Positions 45,176 to 55,115 of a stretch of 64,000 bases of DNA are shown one piece after another. The translations under genes and the position numbers were made by a program. The notes under the pieces were generated by a model. The model was not told the DNA's origin, did no database searches, and worked only from the letters and a program-made list of their open reading frames with translations. Each line of letters starts with the position of its first letter. The first letter of the stretch is position 1. Source of the stretch: Rhodoferax sp. (GTDB taxonomy: Bacteria > Pseudomonadota > Gammaproteobacteria > Burkholderiales > Burkholderiaceae_C); the NCBI GenBank assembly GCA_030685025.1, contig JAUXWC010000262.1, positions 1-64,000 on the forward strand, written 5' to 3'.

Positions 45176-45838
45176 CTACTTCGGGCTTGAACCATAGGCG
45201 CCGACCAGGCTCATCAGGTGGCCGCGTTGGCCAGGCTCAAGGTAGGGCACCAGCAGGTTCAAGACGTGGTGGGCACCACGCAGCAAGGCAGCTTGCGAGT
45301 TGGCTGGCTCCAGCGCATTGCGCGGATCGCGCACGTACTCAAAACTCAGCCAGTAGGTCATCACGACCACCATGCTGGTGGCGGTGGCCTCCACTTCGCG
45401 CGAATCAATGCTGACCGCGCCGGAGCGGCTCATGCCGTCGAGCAGAGCCTTGACCGCGCGGGTCTTGTTCTTCAGCACCGATTGGAAATGGGTTTCCAGC
45501 CGCCGGTTCTTGCTCAGCAGGTCATTGAGGTCGCGGTACAGGAAGCGGTATTGCCAGATCAGTTCAAACAGCGAATGCATGAAGAACCACGCATCCTCGA
45601 CATCGCGCACGCTGTCGCTGGCGTTGAGTAATTCGTTCAAACCGCGTTCGTAACGATCAAACAGCGAGTTGATCAGCTCGTCCTTGGCCGGGTAGTGGTA
45701 ATACAAGTTGCCGGGGCTGATGCCCAGTTCCGCTGAAATCAGCGTGGTCGATACGTTGGGTTCGCCGAATCGGTTGAACAACTCAAGCGTGACTTCCAGA
45801 ATGCGCTCGGCAGTGCGCCGCGGGGCTTTTTTTACCAT
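45176..45838 (-). CDS. TetR-family transcriptional regulator
   Basis: Repressor of 220 residues. The N-terminal helix-turn-helix includes TLELFNRFGEPNVSTTLISAELGISPGNLYYHYPAKDELI in part, strongly typical of TetR. The C-terminal domain carries WLSFEYVRDP as in TetR regulators of fatty acid genes. Its start overlaps the patatin gene's end by 7 bp, so both are co-transcribed. It may control this lipid/PHA group; the ligand is not shown. Confidence 0.9.
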   Translation of the reverse strand: MVKKAPRRTAERILEVTLELFNRFGEPNVSTTLISAELGISPGNLYYHYPAKDELINSLFDRYERGLNELLNASDSVRDVEDAWFFMHSLFELIWQYRFLYRDLNDLLSKNRRLETHFQSVLKNKTRAVKALLDGMSRSGAVSIDSREVEATATSMVVVMTYWLSFEYVRDPRNALEPANSQAALLRGAHHVLNLLVPYLEPGQRGHLMSLVGAYGSSPK

Positions 45839-47085
45839 GACAGGCTCTCCAGGTGGCGCGGCGTCGCGATGGTGTGACCGAGATCGTCCATGACCTCCTG
45901 CAAGGTGGCAATCGCCTGGCCGATGCGGGTAGGCGCCTTGGCGGGGGCGCTGAGGTGGCGCCTGGGGTCGTCCAGTACCTCGTGGTTGAGGGTGATGCCA
46001 TGGCGGCGCAGCTTGGCCGACAGACCGGTCTTTCGTGAGCGCAGCATTTGGCGCGTCTGCTGGTAGGCGTGTTCGGCCAGGTGGCGCCGTTGTGAGTAGC
46101 TGAAGGTGTTGGCCAAGTACAGCTCGGGGTCGCGGCGATCGGGCTCGATCAGAATGATGTCGGTGTCAGGGTAGGCACGCTCGTAGTGCTTCATGCCCAA
46201 AGCCATGCGCGAGTGAATCATCGAGCGAAAGGTCTGGCTCAGCACGGCTGGCAGCCCCCCGTCGATGATGCGGGGGATGGCCCGTCGTTCCGGCGGCAGG
46301 CCGCGTTGCATCACCTTGGCAAACTGCGGTGCGGTGGCGTCAAATGGTACCAGGGGGTTGAGACACAGCATCAGGTCGACACCATCGTCCAACGCCACCG
46401 AGGCATGCATGGTCTTTTTCAAAGCGCCGTCGACAAAATACTGGTCGTCAATCTCGACCGGCGGAAACAAACCCGGCAGAGCCGCGCTGGCCTGCACCGC
46501 TTGCGAAATCGGCACATGGTCCCAGCCCGCACGCCCAAACGGCGCGGCCTCCCCACTGTCTAGGTTGGTTGCCACCAGCGTCAGTTTGGTCTTGAGCTGG
46601 CGGAAATCGTTGGTGCGACCGTCGCGGGAAAACAGGCGCGCCAATTGGTGGTGGGTCTGGTCGCTGGAAAAAATACCGGTCGGCAACGCTGGCCCGAAAC
46701 CCTCAGCCGCTTGCAGCAGCGACTTGCGGCCGACCGTCAACTTCCACATGGCCGACAGCAGCAGCCCCGGTAGCATCAGGCCCCGGCGGGCGTACTCACC
46801 GTACGCCGGCACCATCAGCCAAGCCGGGTCGAAGGTCTCGGACGGCTGGTTGTCGTTCTCGATGAAGGATGCGCACAGCTCACGCGGCGTCAGGCCGTTG
46901 GCCAGACCGGCTGCGATGAAGCCACCGGCCGAGACGCCGACATAGTGGTCCAAGGCATTGAAGTCCAGGCCGTGTAGGGACTCTTGCAGGGCGCATAGGG
47001 CGCCAATTTCATAAATGGCGCCCAACGGGCCACCGCCAGCCAACGCCAGCGCGATTCTTGGGGCACGGGGAGCTTGTCTACTCAT
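45832..47085 (-). CDS. Patatin-like phospholipase
   Basis: Ser/Asp lipid hydrolase of 417 residues. The oxyanion loop is LAGGGPLGAIYEIG, the nucleophile elbow GVSAGG (GxSxG), and the catalytic Asp lies in FVDGALKK. It has no signal peptide, so it is probably cytosolic and may act on membrane lipids or storage granules. It overlaps the TetR gene and is upstream of it on the same strand. Confidence 0.9.
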   Translation of the reverse strand: MSRQAPRAPRIALALAGGGPLGAIYEIGALCALQESLHGLDFNALDHYVGVSAGGFIAAGLANGLTPRELCASFIENDNQPSETFDPAWLMVPAYGEYARRGLMLPGLLLSAMWKLTVGRKSLLQAAEGFGPALPTGIFSSDQTHHQLARLFSRDGRTNDFRQLKTKLTLVATNLDSGEAAPFGRAGWDHVPISQAVQASAALPGLFPPVEIDDQYFVDGALKKTMHASVALDDGVDLMLCLNPLVPFDATAPQFAKVMQRGLPPERRAIPRIIDGGLPAVLSQTFRSMIHSRMALGMKHYERAYPDTDIILIEPDRRDPELYLANTFSYSQRRHLAEHAYQQTRQMLRSRKTGLSAKLRRHGITLNHEVLDDPRRHLSAPAKAPTRIGQAIATLQEVMDDLGHTIATPRHLESLSW

Positions 47086-47153
47086 GGGTGCGAAGTGTAG
47101 GCCGATGGTTCAACGGATGGAACGAATTGGGTCTGCAAGCGGCGTCTTTTTCA

Positions 47154-47183
47154 CAAAAAAGAAGGGCGCCTAAGCGCCCCTTC
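47154..47183 (-). terminator. Rho-independent terminator of the phasin gene
   Basis: On the minus strand a GC-rich stem (GAAGGGGCGC/GCGCCCTTC, one bulge) with loop TTAG, followed by TTTTTT. It lies about 56 bp after the phasin stop codon. Confidence 0.85.
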
Positions 47184-47239
47184 CTGACTTCGGCCCAGTT
47201 TTCCGGCGGAAGTACGGCCGAATTCTGGGTGGCCGGACA

Positions 47240-47812
47240 TCAAGCCTGCGCCGTATCGGCGACGACCTTAACCTTGCGCGCGACGGCTCGTTTGGTGGCT
47301 GGTTTGATAGTCGGCTTGGCGGCGCTGTCGGCAACTTTGGGGGCTTTCGCAGTCGGCTTGGCGGCAGTTTTGGCGGCGACCTTGGGCGTCGACGCAGCTT
47401 TGGCCGACAGCTTCTGTACGCTCTTGTTCAGTTCATCAATGCGGGCTACCAGGGCGTTGATGTCTTTGGCGGACGGGACCCCCAGTTTGTTGAGCGCCTT
47501 GGCAACGCGGTCTTCGAAAATGCTCTCCAACTTATCCCACTGGCCGGTGGCCTTGCTGGTGATGTCGGTCGCCATATTGGACATCTTGCTGGTGGCTTCG
47601 GAGATCTTTTCCTCGGCGGCGGCCTGGGTCTTGCGTTGCAGAGTCGTGCCCTCCTTGACCAAGGCCTCGATGGCCTTGGTGCCCTCGGCTTGTGCCTTGG
47701 AGAGCGCGCCCAAGCCGGCCTGCCAGATCTGCTGGGCGGAGTCGCGCACGGAGCCGCTCAGTTGAGCGCCAGTGGCTTTGGCGGGTTTGGATTTTGTGAG
47801 TTTCTTGACCAT
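47240..47812 (-). CDS. Phasin-family, PHA-granule-associated protein
   Basis: Protein of 190 residues. The first about 120 residues form the helical phasin domain (QQIWQAGLGALSKAQAEGTKAIEALVKEG). The tail from about 135 is rich in Ala, Lys, Thr and Pro (AAKTAAKPTAKAPK), like the AlgP/PhaF-type tails that bind DNA and help distribute granules at division. GGAG precedes the ATG at 47812. It supports PHA storage in this organism. Confidence 0.9.
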   Translation of the reverse strand: MVKKLTKSKPAKATGAQLSGSVRDSAQQIWQAGLGALSKAQAEGTKAIEALVKEGTTLQRKTQAAAEEKISEATSKMSNMATDITSKATGQWDKLESIFEDRVAKALNKLGVPSAKDINALVARIDELNKSVQKLSAKAASTPKVAAKTAAKPTAKAPKVADSAAKPTIKPATKRAVARKVKVVADTAQA

Positions 47813-48015
47813 GGGGGGACTCCAGTAGAGAGGGTTATTGATTTGCGCTCGGGCATGGAGCCGATCAGCGCATGGGGTGAACTGTACGCGCGCCGTCCTG
47901 GGCGGTGTAGATCGTCACCACTAAATCGCCAGGGGCGATGGGATAATCGGTCGGGTCAGGTCGGTTGACCGCGACAGTGGCTTGACGTTTTTCGTTCTGG
48001 ACTTCTGGGGGAACC

Positions 48016-49080
48016 ATGATTCTTGTCACCGGCGGTGCCGGCTTCATTGGCGCCAATTTTGTGTTGGACTGGCTCGCCCAGGGGGACGAGGCGATTCTCA
48101 ACCTCGACAAGCTGACCTACGCCGGCAATCTGGAGAGCCTAGCCTCGCTGCAAGGTGATCCGCGCCATGTGTTTGTGCAGGGTGATATTGGCGATGGCGC
48201 CCTGCTGGCGCAGTTGCTGGCGCGCCACCAGCCGCGTGCGATTGTCAATTTCGCGGCCGAATCCCACGTGGACCGCTCCATCCACGGCCCGCAGGCCTTC
48301 ATCGAAACCAACATCGTGGGCACCTTCGCTCTGCTCGAAGCTGTGCGTGCCTATTGGGGTGGCCTGGCTGCGCAGCAGAAGGCGGCCTTTCGTTTTCTGC
48401 AGGTTTCCACCGACGAGGTCTATGGTTCGCTTGGCAAGGACGATCCAGCCTTTTCGGAGCACCATCGCTACGAGCCAAACAGTCCGTACTCCGCCAGCAA
48501 AGCCGCCAGCGACCATTTGGTGCGCGCCTACCACCACACCTATGGTTTGCCGGTGCTCACCACCAACTGTTCCAACAATTACGGCCCCTACCATTTCCCA
48601 GAAAAGCTGATTCCCCTGATGATCGTCAATGCCCTGGCAGGCAAGGCGCTGCCGGTGTACGGTGATGGGTTGCAAGTGCGTGACTGGCTCTACGTCAAGG
48701 ACCACTGTGCGGCCATTCGGCGCGTGCTGGAGGCTGGGCGCGTCGGCGAGGTCTACAACGTTGGTGGCTGGAACGAGAAGCCCAATATCGAAATCGTGCG
48801 CACCATTTGTGCGTTGCTGGACGATCTCTCGCCGCGCGCCGATGGCCAGCGCTACGACCAGCAAATCGCCTATGTGGCCGATCGTCCCGGCCATGACCGC
48901 CGTTACGCGATTGATGCCAGCAAAATCGAGCGTGAGCTGGGGTGGCGACCGGCACAGACTTTTGAGTCCGGCATCCGCAAGACCGTGCAGTGGTATCTGG
49001 ACAACCAGCCCTGGGTCGCCCATGTGCAGTCCGGTGCCTACCGCGACTGGGTGCAGACCAACTACAGCGCGCGCACATGA
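48016..49080 (+). CDS. rfbB: dTDP-glucose 4,6-dehydratase
   Basis: Second step of dTDP-L-rhamnose synthesis, NAD-bound, cytosolic. 354 residues with [21 protein letters not shown] and [10 protein letters not shown], all diagnostic. GGGGG precedes the ATG. It opens the operon in the order B-D-A-C, and its stop overlaps the start of rfbD. Confidence 0.95.
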   Translation: MILVTGGAGFIGANFVLDWLAQGDEAILNLDKLTYAGNLESLASLQGDPRHVFVQGDIGDGALLAQLLARHQPRAIVNFAAESHVDRSIHGPQAFIETNIVGTFALLEAVRAYWGGLAAQQKAAFRFLQVSTDEVYGSLGKDDPAFSEHHRYEPNSPYSASKAASDHLVRAYHHTYGLPVLTTNCSNNYGPYHFPEKLIPLMIVNALAGKALPVYGDGLQVRDWLYVKDHCAAIRRVLEAGRVGEVYNVGGWNEKPNIEIVRTICALLDDLSPRADGQRYDQQIAYVADRPGHDRRYAIDASKIERELGWRPAQTFESGIRKTVQWYLDNQPWVAHVQSGAYRDWVQTNYSART

Positions 49081-49976
49081 AGATCCTGTTGTTTGGCAAG
49101 GGTGGGCAGCTCGGCTGGGAGCTGCAGCGAAGCCTGGCGCCTCTGGGTGAACTGGTGGCACTGGACTTTGACAGCACCGAGCTGTGTGGTGACTTCACCA
49201 ACCCGAGCGGCTTGGCCGAAACCGTGCGCACGGTGCGGCCGGACGTGATCGTCAACGCCGCCGCCCATACGGCGGTGGACAAGGCGCAGAGCGAACCCGA
49301 ACTGGTGCGCACCATCAATGCCCTGGCGCCAGCCGTGCTGGCGCAGCAGGCCGCCGCCCTGGGCGCGTGGCTGGTGCACTATTCGACGGACTATGTCTTT
49401 GACGGCAGCGGCGAGCGCCCGTGGCGCGAGCATGACGCGACCGGTCCCCTTAACATCTATGGCCTGACCAAACTCGAAGGTGAACAGGCGATTGCGCTCA
49501 GCGCCGCCAAGCACCTGGTCTTTCGCACCAGTTGGGTTTACGCGGCGCGCGGGGGCAACTTCGCCAAGACCATGTTGCGCCTGGCCAAGGAGCGGGAGCG
49601 CTTGAGCGTGATCAACGACCAGCTCGGCGCACCTACCGGGGCGGAACTGCTGGCCGATGTCACCGCCCATGCGCTGCGTCAGGTCACTGGCGGGGTGGAC
49701 GGTGCCAGCCTTGCTGGCTTGTACCACCTGAGCGCCAGCGGCCACACCACCTGGCATGGTTACGCCAGCCTGGTGCTGGAGACCGCGCTGAAGTTGGGGG
49801 TGGCGCTCAAGGCGAGTCCCGCCACCATCGATCCGGTGACGACAGCGGCCTTCCCGACCCCGGCACAACGCCCACTCAATTCCCGACTGGACACCACAAA
49901 GTTGCAGCGCACTTTCAATCTCGTGCTGCCGCCGTGGCAGCTCGGCGTGGTGCGCATGCTGACTGAAACCCTCTGA
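49077..49976 (+). CDS. rfbD: dTDP-4-dehydrorhamnose reductase
   Basis: Last step of dTDP-L-rhamnose synthesis. 299 residues, N-terminal [11 protein letters not shown], the STDYVFDG motif and YGLTKLEGE with the catalytic Tyr-Lys. The ATG at 49077 overlaps the rfbB stop (ATGA), which fixes the start; longer readings are unlikely. Confidence 0.94.
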   Translation: MKILLFGKGGQLGWELQRSLAPLGELVALDFDSTELCGDFTNPSGLAETVRTVRPDVIVNAAAHTAVDKAQSEPELVRTINALAPAVLAQQAAALGAWLVHYSTDYVFDGSGERPWREHDATGPLNIYGLTKLEGEQAIALSAAKHLVFRTSWVYAARGGNFAKTMLRLAKERERLSVINDQLGAPTGAELLADVTAHALRQVTGGVDGASLAGLYHLSASGHTTWHGYASLVLETALKLGVALKASPATIDPVTTAAFPTPAQRPLNSRLDTTKLQRTFNLVLPPWQLGVVRMLTETL

Positions 49977-49988
49977 TGAACGACTGAC

Positions 49989-50876
49989 ATGACACAAAGA
50001 AAAGGCATCATCCTGGCCGGCGGATCGGGCACGCGCCTGCATCCAGCCACACTGGCCATGAGCAAGCAATTGCTGCCGGTCTACGACAAGCCCATGATCT
50101 ACTATCCGCTCAGCACGCTCATGCTAGCGGGCATGCGTGACATCCTGGTCATCAGCACGCCGCAGGACACGCCGCGTTTTCAGCAACTGCTGGGCGACGG
50201 TAGCCAATGGGGCTTGAACCTGCAGTACGCGGTGCAGCCCAGCCCCGATGGTCTGGCGCAGGCTTTCATCATTGGCGACAAATTCGTTGGCAACTCGCCC
50301 AGCGCGCTGGTACTCGGTGACAACATCTTTCATGGGCATGACTTCGCGCCCTTGCTGGCACGGGCCGACGCGCAAGCGTCTGGCGCGACCGTGTTTGCCT
50401 ACCACGTGCAGGACCCAGAGCGTTATGGCGTGGTGGCCTTCGATGCCGAAGGCAAAGCGCGCAGCATCGAGGAAAAACCACTCAAGCCTCAGAGCAACTA
50501 CGCGGTCACCGGGCTCTACTTTTACGACAATCAGGTGGTCGACATTGCCAAGTCGGTGCGGCCCAGCGCCCGCGGGGAACTCGAAATCACCACGGTGAAC
50601 CAGGCCTATCTGGATCGTGGTGCGCTCAACGTGCAGATCATGCAGCGCGGCTATGCCTGGTTGGACACAGGCACCCACGACAGCCTGCTGGAAGCCAGTC
50701 AGTTCATCGCCACGCTGGAGCATCGCCAGGGGCTCAAGATTGCGTGTCTGGAAGAGATTGCCTGGCGCAACGGCTTCATCAGCGCCGAGCAACTGGAGGC
50801 CCTGGCGCAGCCCTTGGCGAAGAACGGTTATGGCCGTTACCTGCTGGGCATCCTGCGGGAAGGCAAGGCGCCATGA
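49989..50876 (+). CDS. rfbA: Glucose-1-phosphate thymidylyltransferase
   Basis: First step of dTDP-L-rhamnose synthesis: dTTP plus glucose-1-phosphate to dTDP-glucose. 295 residues with [28 protein letters not shown] and GDNIFHG. It starts 12 bp after the rfbD stop and its stop overlaps the rfbC start by 4 bp. Confidence 0.95.
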   Translation: MTQRKGIILAGGSGTRLHPATLAMSKQLLPVYDKPMIYYPLSTLMLAGMRDILVISTPQDTPRFQQLLGDGSQWGLNLQYAVQPSPDGLAQAFIIGDKFVGNSPSALVLGDNIFHGHDFAPLLARADAQASGATVFAYHVQDPERYGVVAFDAEGKARSIEEKPLKPQSNYAVTGLYFYDNQVVDIAKSVRPSARGELEITTVNQAYLDRGALNVQIMQRGYAWLDTGTHDSLLEASQFIATLEHRQGLKIACLEEIAWRNGFISAEQLEALAQPLAKNGYGRYLLGILREGKAP

Positions 50877-51430
50877 ACGTGGTGCGCACACGACTTCCCG
50901 AGGTGTTGATCTTTGAGCCCAAGGTGTTCGGGGATTCACGCGGCTTCTTTTTCGAGAGCTTCAACCAACGGGTCTTTGACGAGGCCGTCGGGGCGCCCTA
51001 CGCGTTTGTGCAGGACAACCACAGTCGATCCGCGCGCGGTGTGTTGCGCGGCCTGCACTACCAAGTGCAGCAGCCGCAGGGCAAGCTGGTGAGGGTGGTG
51101 CGTGGCGCCGTGTTTGACGTGGCGGTGGACATTCGTCGGTCTTCGGTCACGTATGGGCAATGGGTCGGCGTCGAATTGAGCGAGCACAATCAGCGCCAGT
51201 TGTGGGTGCCGCCAGGTTTTGCGCATGGCTTCTTGACGCTTTCGGAGTCGGCTGATTTTCTGTACAAGACAACCGACTTTTATGCGCCCGCGTTCGAGCG
51301 TTGCATTGTGTGGAACGACTCCCAGCTTGCCATTGACTGGCCCCAGTCCGTGGCGGCGGTTGACCAGCCGCTGGTTTCGGACAAGGACCGGCTGGGGCTT
51401 GCGCTGTCTGCCGCCGAGCTATTTGCTTAG
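50873..51430 (+). CDS. rfbC: dTDP-4-dehydrorhamnose 3,5-epimerase
   Basis: Third step of dTDP-L-rhamnose synthesis. 185 residues, cupin fold, with [28 protein letters not shown] (catalytic His) and PPGFAHGFL. The ATG at 50873 overlaps the rfbA stop. The operon ends with hairpin repeat copy 11. Confidence 0.95.
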   Translation: MNVVRTRLPEVLIFEPKVFGDSRGFFFESFNQRVFDEAVGAPYAFVQDNHSRSARGVLRGLHYQVQQPQGKLVRVVRGAVFDVAVDIRRSSVTYGQWVGVELSEHNQRQLWVPPGFAHGFLTLSESADFLYKTTDFYAPAFERCIVWNDSQLAIDWPQSVAAVDQPLVSDKDRLGLALSAAELFA

Positions 51431-51443
51431 GCTTCCTGATACT

Positions 51444-51500
51444 TTGCGGGACAGATCTTCAGCTCTGTCCTCAACTGATTGTCGGATGTTGGCTGTTCAC
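51444..51500 (+). repeat. Intergenic hairpin repeat, copy 11 (full, long form)
   Basis: GGGACAGATC-TTCA-GCTCTGTCC with the full TGTCGGATGTTGGCTGTTCA extension. It lies between the convergent rfbC and phosphatase genes. Flanking bases (GATACTT before it) are the same as for copy 7. Confidence 0.87.
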
Positions 51501-51542
51501 GAGTCGGTGCTTGGGTAGCCGTCGACGGCTCGCAATGCGTGG

Positions 51543-52043
51543 TCAAGGGCGACCATGCTGGTTCTCCAGGTACAGCGTCCGAATTAGTCCCCGGGCCCCC
51601 ACTTCGCACAAGTCCAACACGCGCTCGAAGCCCTGCGCATTGCCATAGTACGGGTCGGGCACATCCTCGCCATGCAGGCCATCCGCGAAGTCCAGCAGCA
51701 ATCCTAGCTTGCCATGGTGCGGGGCGGGACAGACGCTTTGCAGATTCACCAGGTTACCGCGATCCATTGCGAGGATGAGGTCGAACTTCTCGAAGTCGGC
51801 GTCGCAGACGCGCCTGGAACGCCCTTTTCCGGTTGGATAACCGCGCGCCGCCAGTGCTGCGGCCGCGCGGGGGTCCATTCGCTCGCCGACATGGTGGGCG
51901 TGGGTTCCGGCGGAATCGAAGGCAAGGCGCTCCGGGCCGCTGGGGACTTCGCGCTCTGCCAATGCCGCCGTTCGCGCGGCCACCACCTGCGCCATCGGGG
52001 AGCGGCAGATGTTGCCCATGCACACCATCAGGATCTTCGTCAT
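51543..52043 (-). CDS. Low-molecular-weight protein-tyrosine phosphatase
   Basis: Phosphatase of 166 residues with the P-loop CMGNICRS (Cys8, Arg14, the CX5R motif) and the general acid Asp in VPDPYYG. In polysaccharide loci such enzymes (Wzb-like) act on the tyrosine autokinase that controls export, which fits here. The ATG at 52043 gives the typical N-terminus; an upstream ATG at 52070 would add nine unrelated residues. It is divergent from the ABC transporter. Confidence 0.92.
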   Translation of the reverse strand: MTKILMVCMGNICRSPMAQVVAARTAALAEREVPSGPERLAFDSAGTHAHHVGERMDPRAAAALAARGYPTGKGRSRRVCDADFEKFDLILAMDRGNLVNLQSVCPAPHHGKLGLLLDFADGLHGEDVPDPYYGNAQGFERVLDLCEVGARGLIRTLYLENQHGRP

Positions 52044-52191
52044 GTGGCGAATTCTATTGATATTGCCCATCGCTGCGACGAGGACTTCGCGCGTTCAACG
52101 CAGTACACTGCTTGCCTGGTTGAATCACTGGCGGGCGATGTCTCTTGTCCGCACCGCCGGCGGCCATCCACATCGATTTTGGGGACGCGAC

Positions 52192-52929
52192 ATGACCGAT
52201 CAGACGACCAGCCAGTCGGGAAGCCAGGGGCCAGTGGCCGTGCTCACGCAGGTCGAAAAGACCTACCACATGGATTCGATCAGCGTCCCTGTCATCAAGG
52301 GCGTCGACATTCTGGTTCGCCACGCGTGTTTCACGGTTGTGCTCGGCCCATCGGGCAGTGGCAAGACAACACTGCTCAACATGATCGGTTGCATTGACCG
52401 GCCCGATCAGGGTGAGATCATCGTGGCCGACTGCAAGGTGGGTGATTTGTCCGACGATGCGCTGTCGGATTTTCGGGCCAAGAACATCGGTTTCATTTTT
52501 CAGAATTTCAACCTGCTGCCGGTGCTCAGCGCCTATGAGAATGTCGAGTACCCCTTGCTGTTGGCGGGTGCCTCGGCCAAGAAACGCGGTGACCGGGTTC
52601 CGAAGCTGCTCGATGCGGTGGGCCTCGGCGACAAGGCCAAAAATCTCCCGGGGCAACTGTCAGGTGGCCAGCGCCAGCGCGTCGCCATCGCGCGCGCCCT
52701 GGCGCGCAAACCCAAACTGGTCATCGCCGACGAGCCCACCGCCAACCTTGACAGCCAGACCGGCGCCGCCATTCTGGCCTTGATGCGCCGGATGGTGGAG
52801 CGCTACCAGATCTCCTTCCTTTTCTCGTCCCATGACCCCGACGTGATCAAGGCTGCGGACGATACGATCTTCCTGAAGGACGGCACCATCCGCGGCATCC
52901 GGCGCAAAGGCCAGGAGGACGGGCCATGA
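52192..52929 (+). CDS. ABC transporter ATP-binding protein (LolD/MacB type)
   Basis: ATPase of 245 residues with Walker A GPSGSGKTT, signature LSGGQRQR and Walker B LVIADEP. It belongs to the LolD/MacB/FtsE group that works with FtsX-type permeases to drive envelope processes rather than substrate passage through the membrane. The ATG at 52192 follows GGGGACG; the frame upstream lacks a family match. Its stop overlaps the permease start by 4 bp. Confidence 0.92.
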   Translation: MTDQTTSQSGSQGPVAVLTQVEKTYHMDSISVPVIKGVDILVRHACFTVVLGPSGSGKTTLLNMIGCIDRPDQGEIIVADCKVGDLSDDALSDFRAKNIGFIFQNFNLLPVLSAYENVEYPLLLAGASAKKRGDRVPKLLDAVGLGDKAKNLPGQLSGGQRQRVAIARALARKPKLVIADEPTANLDSQTGAAILALMRRMVERYQISFLFSSHDPDVIKAADDTIFLKDGTIRGIRRKGQEDGP

Positions 52930-54320
52930 TGACCTTGTCCCTGGCGGTGCGCAACCTCCTGCGCAACCGTCGCCGCTCGCTGGCGACTTTGCTGGCGATG
53001 GCGATCGGTTCGACCTCGATCTTGCTGTTCGGCGGTTACAGCACCAACATCAACTACACCATGCACACCGAGTATGTGCAGACCGGTGGTCATTTGCAGA
53101 TCCAGCACCGGGACTTTTATCTGTACGGCAGTGGCAACCCGACTGCCTATGGGATTGCAGATTACGCCCAAATCATGGCCGCCATCCAAGGCGACGAGGT
53201 GCTGCGAGGCATGGTGTTGGTGGCGACACCCACGCTGCAATTCGGGGGCATTGCCGGCAACTACGCGGCCAATGTGTCGCGCACCATCATTGGCAACGGA
53301 CTGGTTGCTGAAGACATCAACCGCATGCGGCGCTGGAATGGCTTCAATTTGCGCACCAGCTCGCCGGCGTTTGCACTGGAGGGTGCGCCGGCCGATGCCG
53401 CCATTGTGGGTACCGGTGTGGCCAGGGTGCTCCAGCTCTGCGAGGCGCTGAAGATTGCCCGTTGCCCCAAGCCGGAGAAGGAGCCCATACCCGCCGGCAA
53501 CGCGCTGCCCGATGACATCGCCCAGCTCAGTCTGCAAGAGACGCTCGCCGCGCCCGCCGTGGCGAACAGCCCACGCAGAATCGAAGTGCTTGCGGGAAAC
53601 AGCAAGGGCGCTCCGAACGTCACGTCATTGGACGTGATACGCGCCGAAGAACAGGGATTCAAGGAGCTCGATGAGGTCTACGTCATGATGCATCTGGCGA
53701 AGACGCAACAACTGATCTATGGCAATTCGCCGCCCAAGGTCACCTCCATCATTCTCCAATTGCGCCATTCCGAGCAGATCGCGGCGGCCACGGCGCGACT
53801 GGCGCCAATCCTGGCAAAGTTCTCCGCCAAGCAGCCGCTGGCGGTGCTGGATTTTCGGACGCTCAATCCCTTCTACGTCCAGACCATTCAGTTGTTTGAC
53901 ACGATTTTTGGCTTCATCTTCGCGCTGATCGGCGCCATCGTGCTGTTTACGGTCAGCAATACCATGAACACGGCAGTGGTTGAGCGCACCGTCGAGATCG
54001 GCACGCTTCGCGCCGTTGGTCTGCGCCGTGGCGGCATCCGGCGTTTGTTCGTGACGGAAGGCGCGCTGCTGGGCCTGTGTGGGGCGGTGCTCGGTGTGGT
54101 CCTGGCGCTGGTATTGTCGGCGGTCTGCAACCAGATGGGTCTGACATGGTCGGCGCCTGGCAGCGTTGAACCGCTGCCGCTCACATTGCGCGTCTGGGGC
54201 GAAACCGGCATGATTCTGGGCACAACACTTGGTCTTATCTGCATTGCGATCCTGTCCGCCTGGTGGCCGGCCTACCGGGCGGCCCAACTGAACGTCGTAG
54301 ATGCTCTGCGCCACGTCTGA
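52926..54320 (+). CDS. FtsX/MacB-type ABC permease
   Basis: Inner-membrane protein of 464 residues: one N-terminal membrane segment (about 20-40), a large periplasmic domain (about 45-330), and three C-terminal membrane segments (about 335-455) as in the LolCE/MacB group. The FtsX-domain text NTMNTAVVERTVEIGTLRAVGLRRG is visible in part as ERTVEIGTLRAVG. It would work with the ATPase before it. A LolA-like protein and a predicted beta-barrel follow in the same direction. Confidence 0.9.
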   Translation: MMTLSLAVRNLLRNRRRSLATLLAMAIGSTSILLFGGYSTNINYTMHTEYVQTGGHLQIQHRDFYLYGSGNPTAYGIADYAQIMAAIQGDEVLRGMVLVATPTLQFGGIAGNYAANVSRTIIGNGLVAEDINRMRRWNGFNLRTSSPAFALEGAPADAAIVGTGVARVLQLCEALKIARCPKPEKEPIPAGNALPDDIAQLSLQETLAAPAVANSPRRIEVLAGNSKGAPNVTSLDVIRAEEQGFKELDEVYVMMHLAKTQQLIYGNSPPKVTSIILQLRHSEQIAAATARLAPILAKFSAKQPLAVLDFRTLNPFYVQTIQLFDTIFGFIFALIGAIVLFTVSNTMNTAVVERTVEIGTLRAVGLRRGGIRRLFVTEGALLGLCGAVLGVVLALVLSAVCNQMGLTWSAPGSVEPLPLTLRVWGETGMILGTTLGLICIAILSAWWPAYRAAQLNVVDALRHV

Positions 54321-54340
54321 CCTAGGAAGGCACGGCAATC

Positions 54341-55111
54341 ATGAAATCATTGGGGCAGTTCTTTATCTTGCTCTTGTTCTGGCCAGCTTGGCTGTCCGCA
54401 GCGCCGACGGCGGACCAGATTCTCGCGGCCAGTGATGCCATCCGCAACCCCGGGCGCCCATTCAGTGTGACCGTCACCTTGACGGAATTTCAGGCCGGTG
54501 TGCAGATTGACACCAGCACCCTGGTCAGCTACTCCCGCACCCAACAACAAGGCGGGCAGTTCTCCAGCCTGATTCGTTTTGTCTTGCCGGCGCGGGATGC
54601 TGGCAAACTGATGCTCAAGAATGGCAATGACATGTGGTTCTACGATCCGGTAGGCAAGGCCAGCGTTCGCCTGTCACCGCAACAGCGGCTCTTGGGACAG
54701 GCCTCCAATGGCGATGTTGCTACCGTGAATCTGGCGAAGGACTACCGTGCCTCATTGGCCGGTGAGGAGGAAATCCAGGACGGAGAGCGGCGCAAGCGCA
54801 AGGCCCATAAACTTGCCTTGACGGCCATTGCGCCGGAGGTGACCTATGCCACCATTGACATGTGGGTTGATGCGGAGAACAACCGACCCATCAAGGCGCG
54901 TTTCTACGCAGAGTCCTCGCGCCTGCTCAAGACCGCCTTCTATCGCCGCTATCAGCCCCAACTGGGCGTCGAGCGGCCGACCGAGACGGTGATCATTGAC
55001 GGCCTGAATCCTCAATCGGTCACGCTCATGCGTTTTTCCGACTATGTTGCCCGCAACATCCCCGATGCGTGGATGCAGCGGGATTTCCTGCCACGCTTCC
55101 AAGCTGAGTAA
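54341..55111 (+). CDS. LolA-like outer membrane lipoprotein-sorting protein
   Basis: Periplasmic protein of 256 residues with a signal peptide (FFILLLFWPAWLSAA) and a LolA/LolB-type half-barrel fold (the MlaA-unrelated sorting family, PF17131-like), for instance GNDMWFYDPVGKASVRLSPQQRLLG. Such proteins carry a lipid-linked cargo across the periplasm. It is 20 bp after the permease and 4 bp before the beta-barrel gene, so the four genes make one unit. Confidence 0.85.
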   Translation: MKSLGQFFILLLFWPAWLSAAPTADQILAASDAIRNPGRPFSVTVTLTEFQAGVQIDTSTLVSYSRTQQQGGQFSSLIRFVLPARDAGKLMLKNGNDMWFYDPVGKASVRLSPQQRLLGQASNGDVATVNLAKDYRASLAGEEEIQDGERRKRKAHKLALTAIAPEVTYATIDMWVDAENNRPIKARFYAESSRLLKTAFYRRYQPQLGVERPTETVIIDGLNPQSVTLMRFSDYVARNIPDAWMQRDFLPRFQAE

Positions 55112-55115
55112 CCTT

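Noticed and set aside
51721..51736. GCGGGACAGAC match to the hairpin repeat inside the tyrosine phosphatase gene
   Set aside because: It is fully explained by conserved coding sequence and lacks the second arm.
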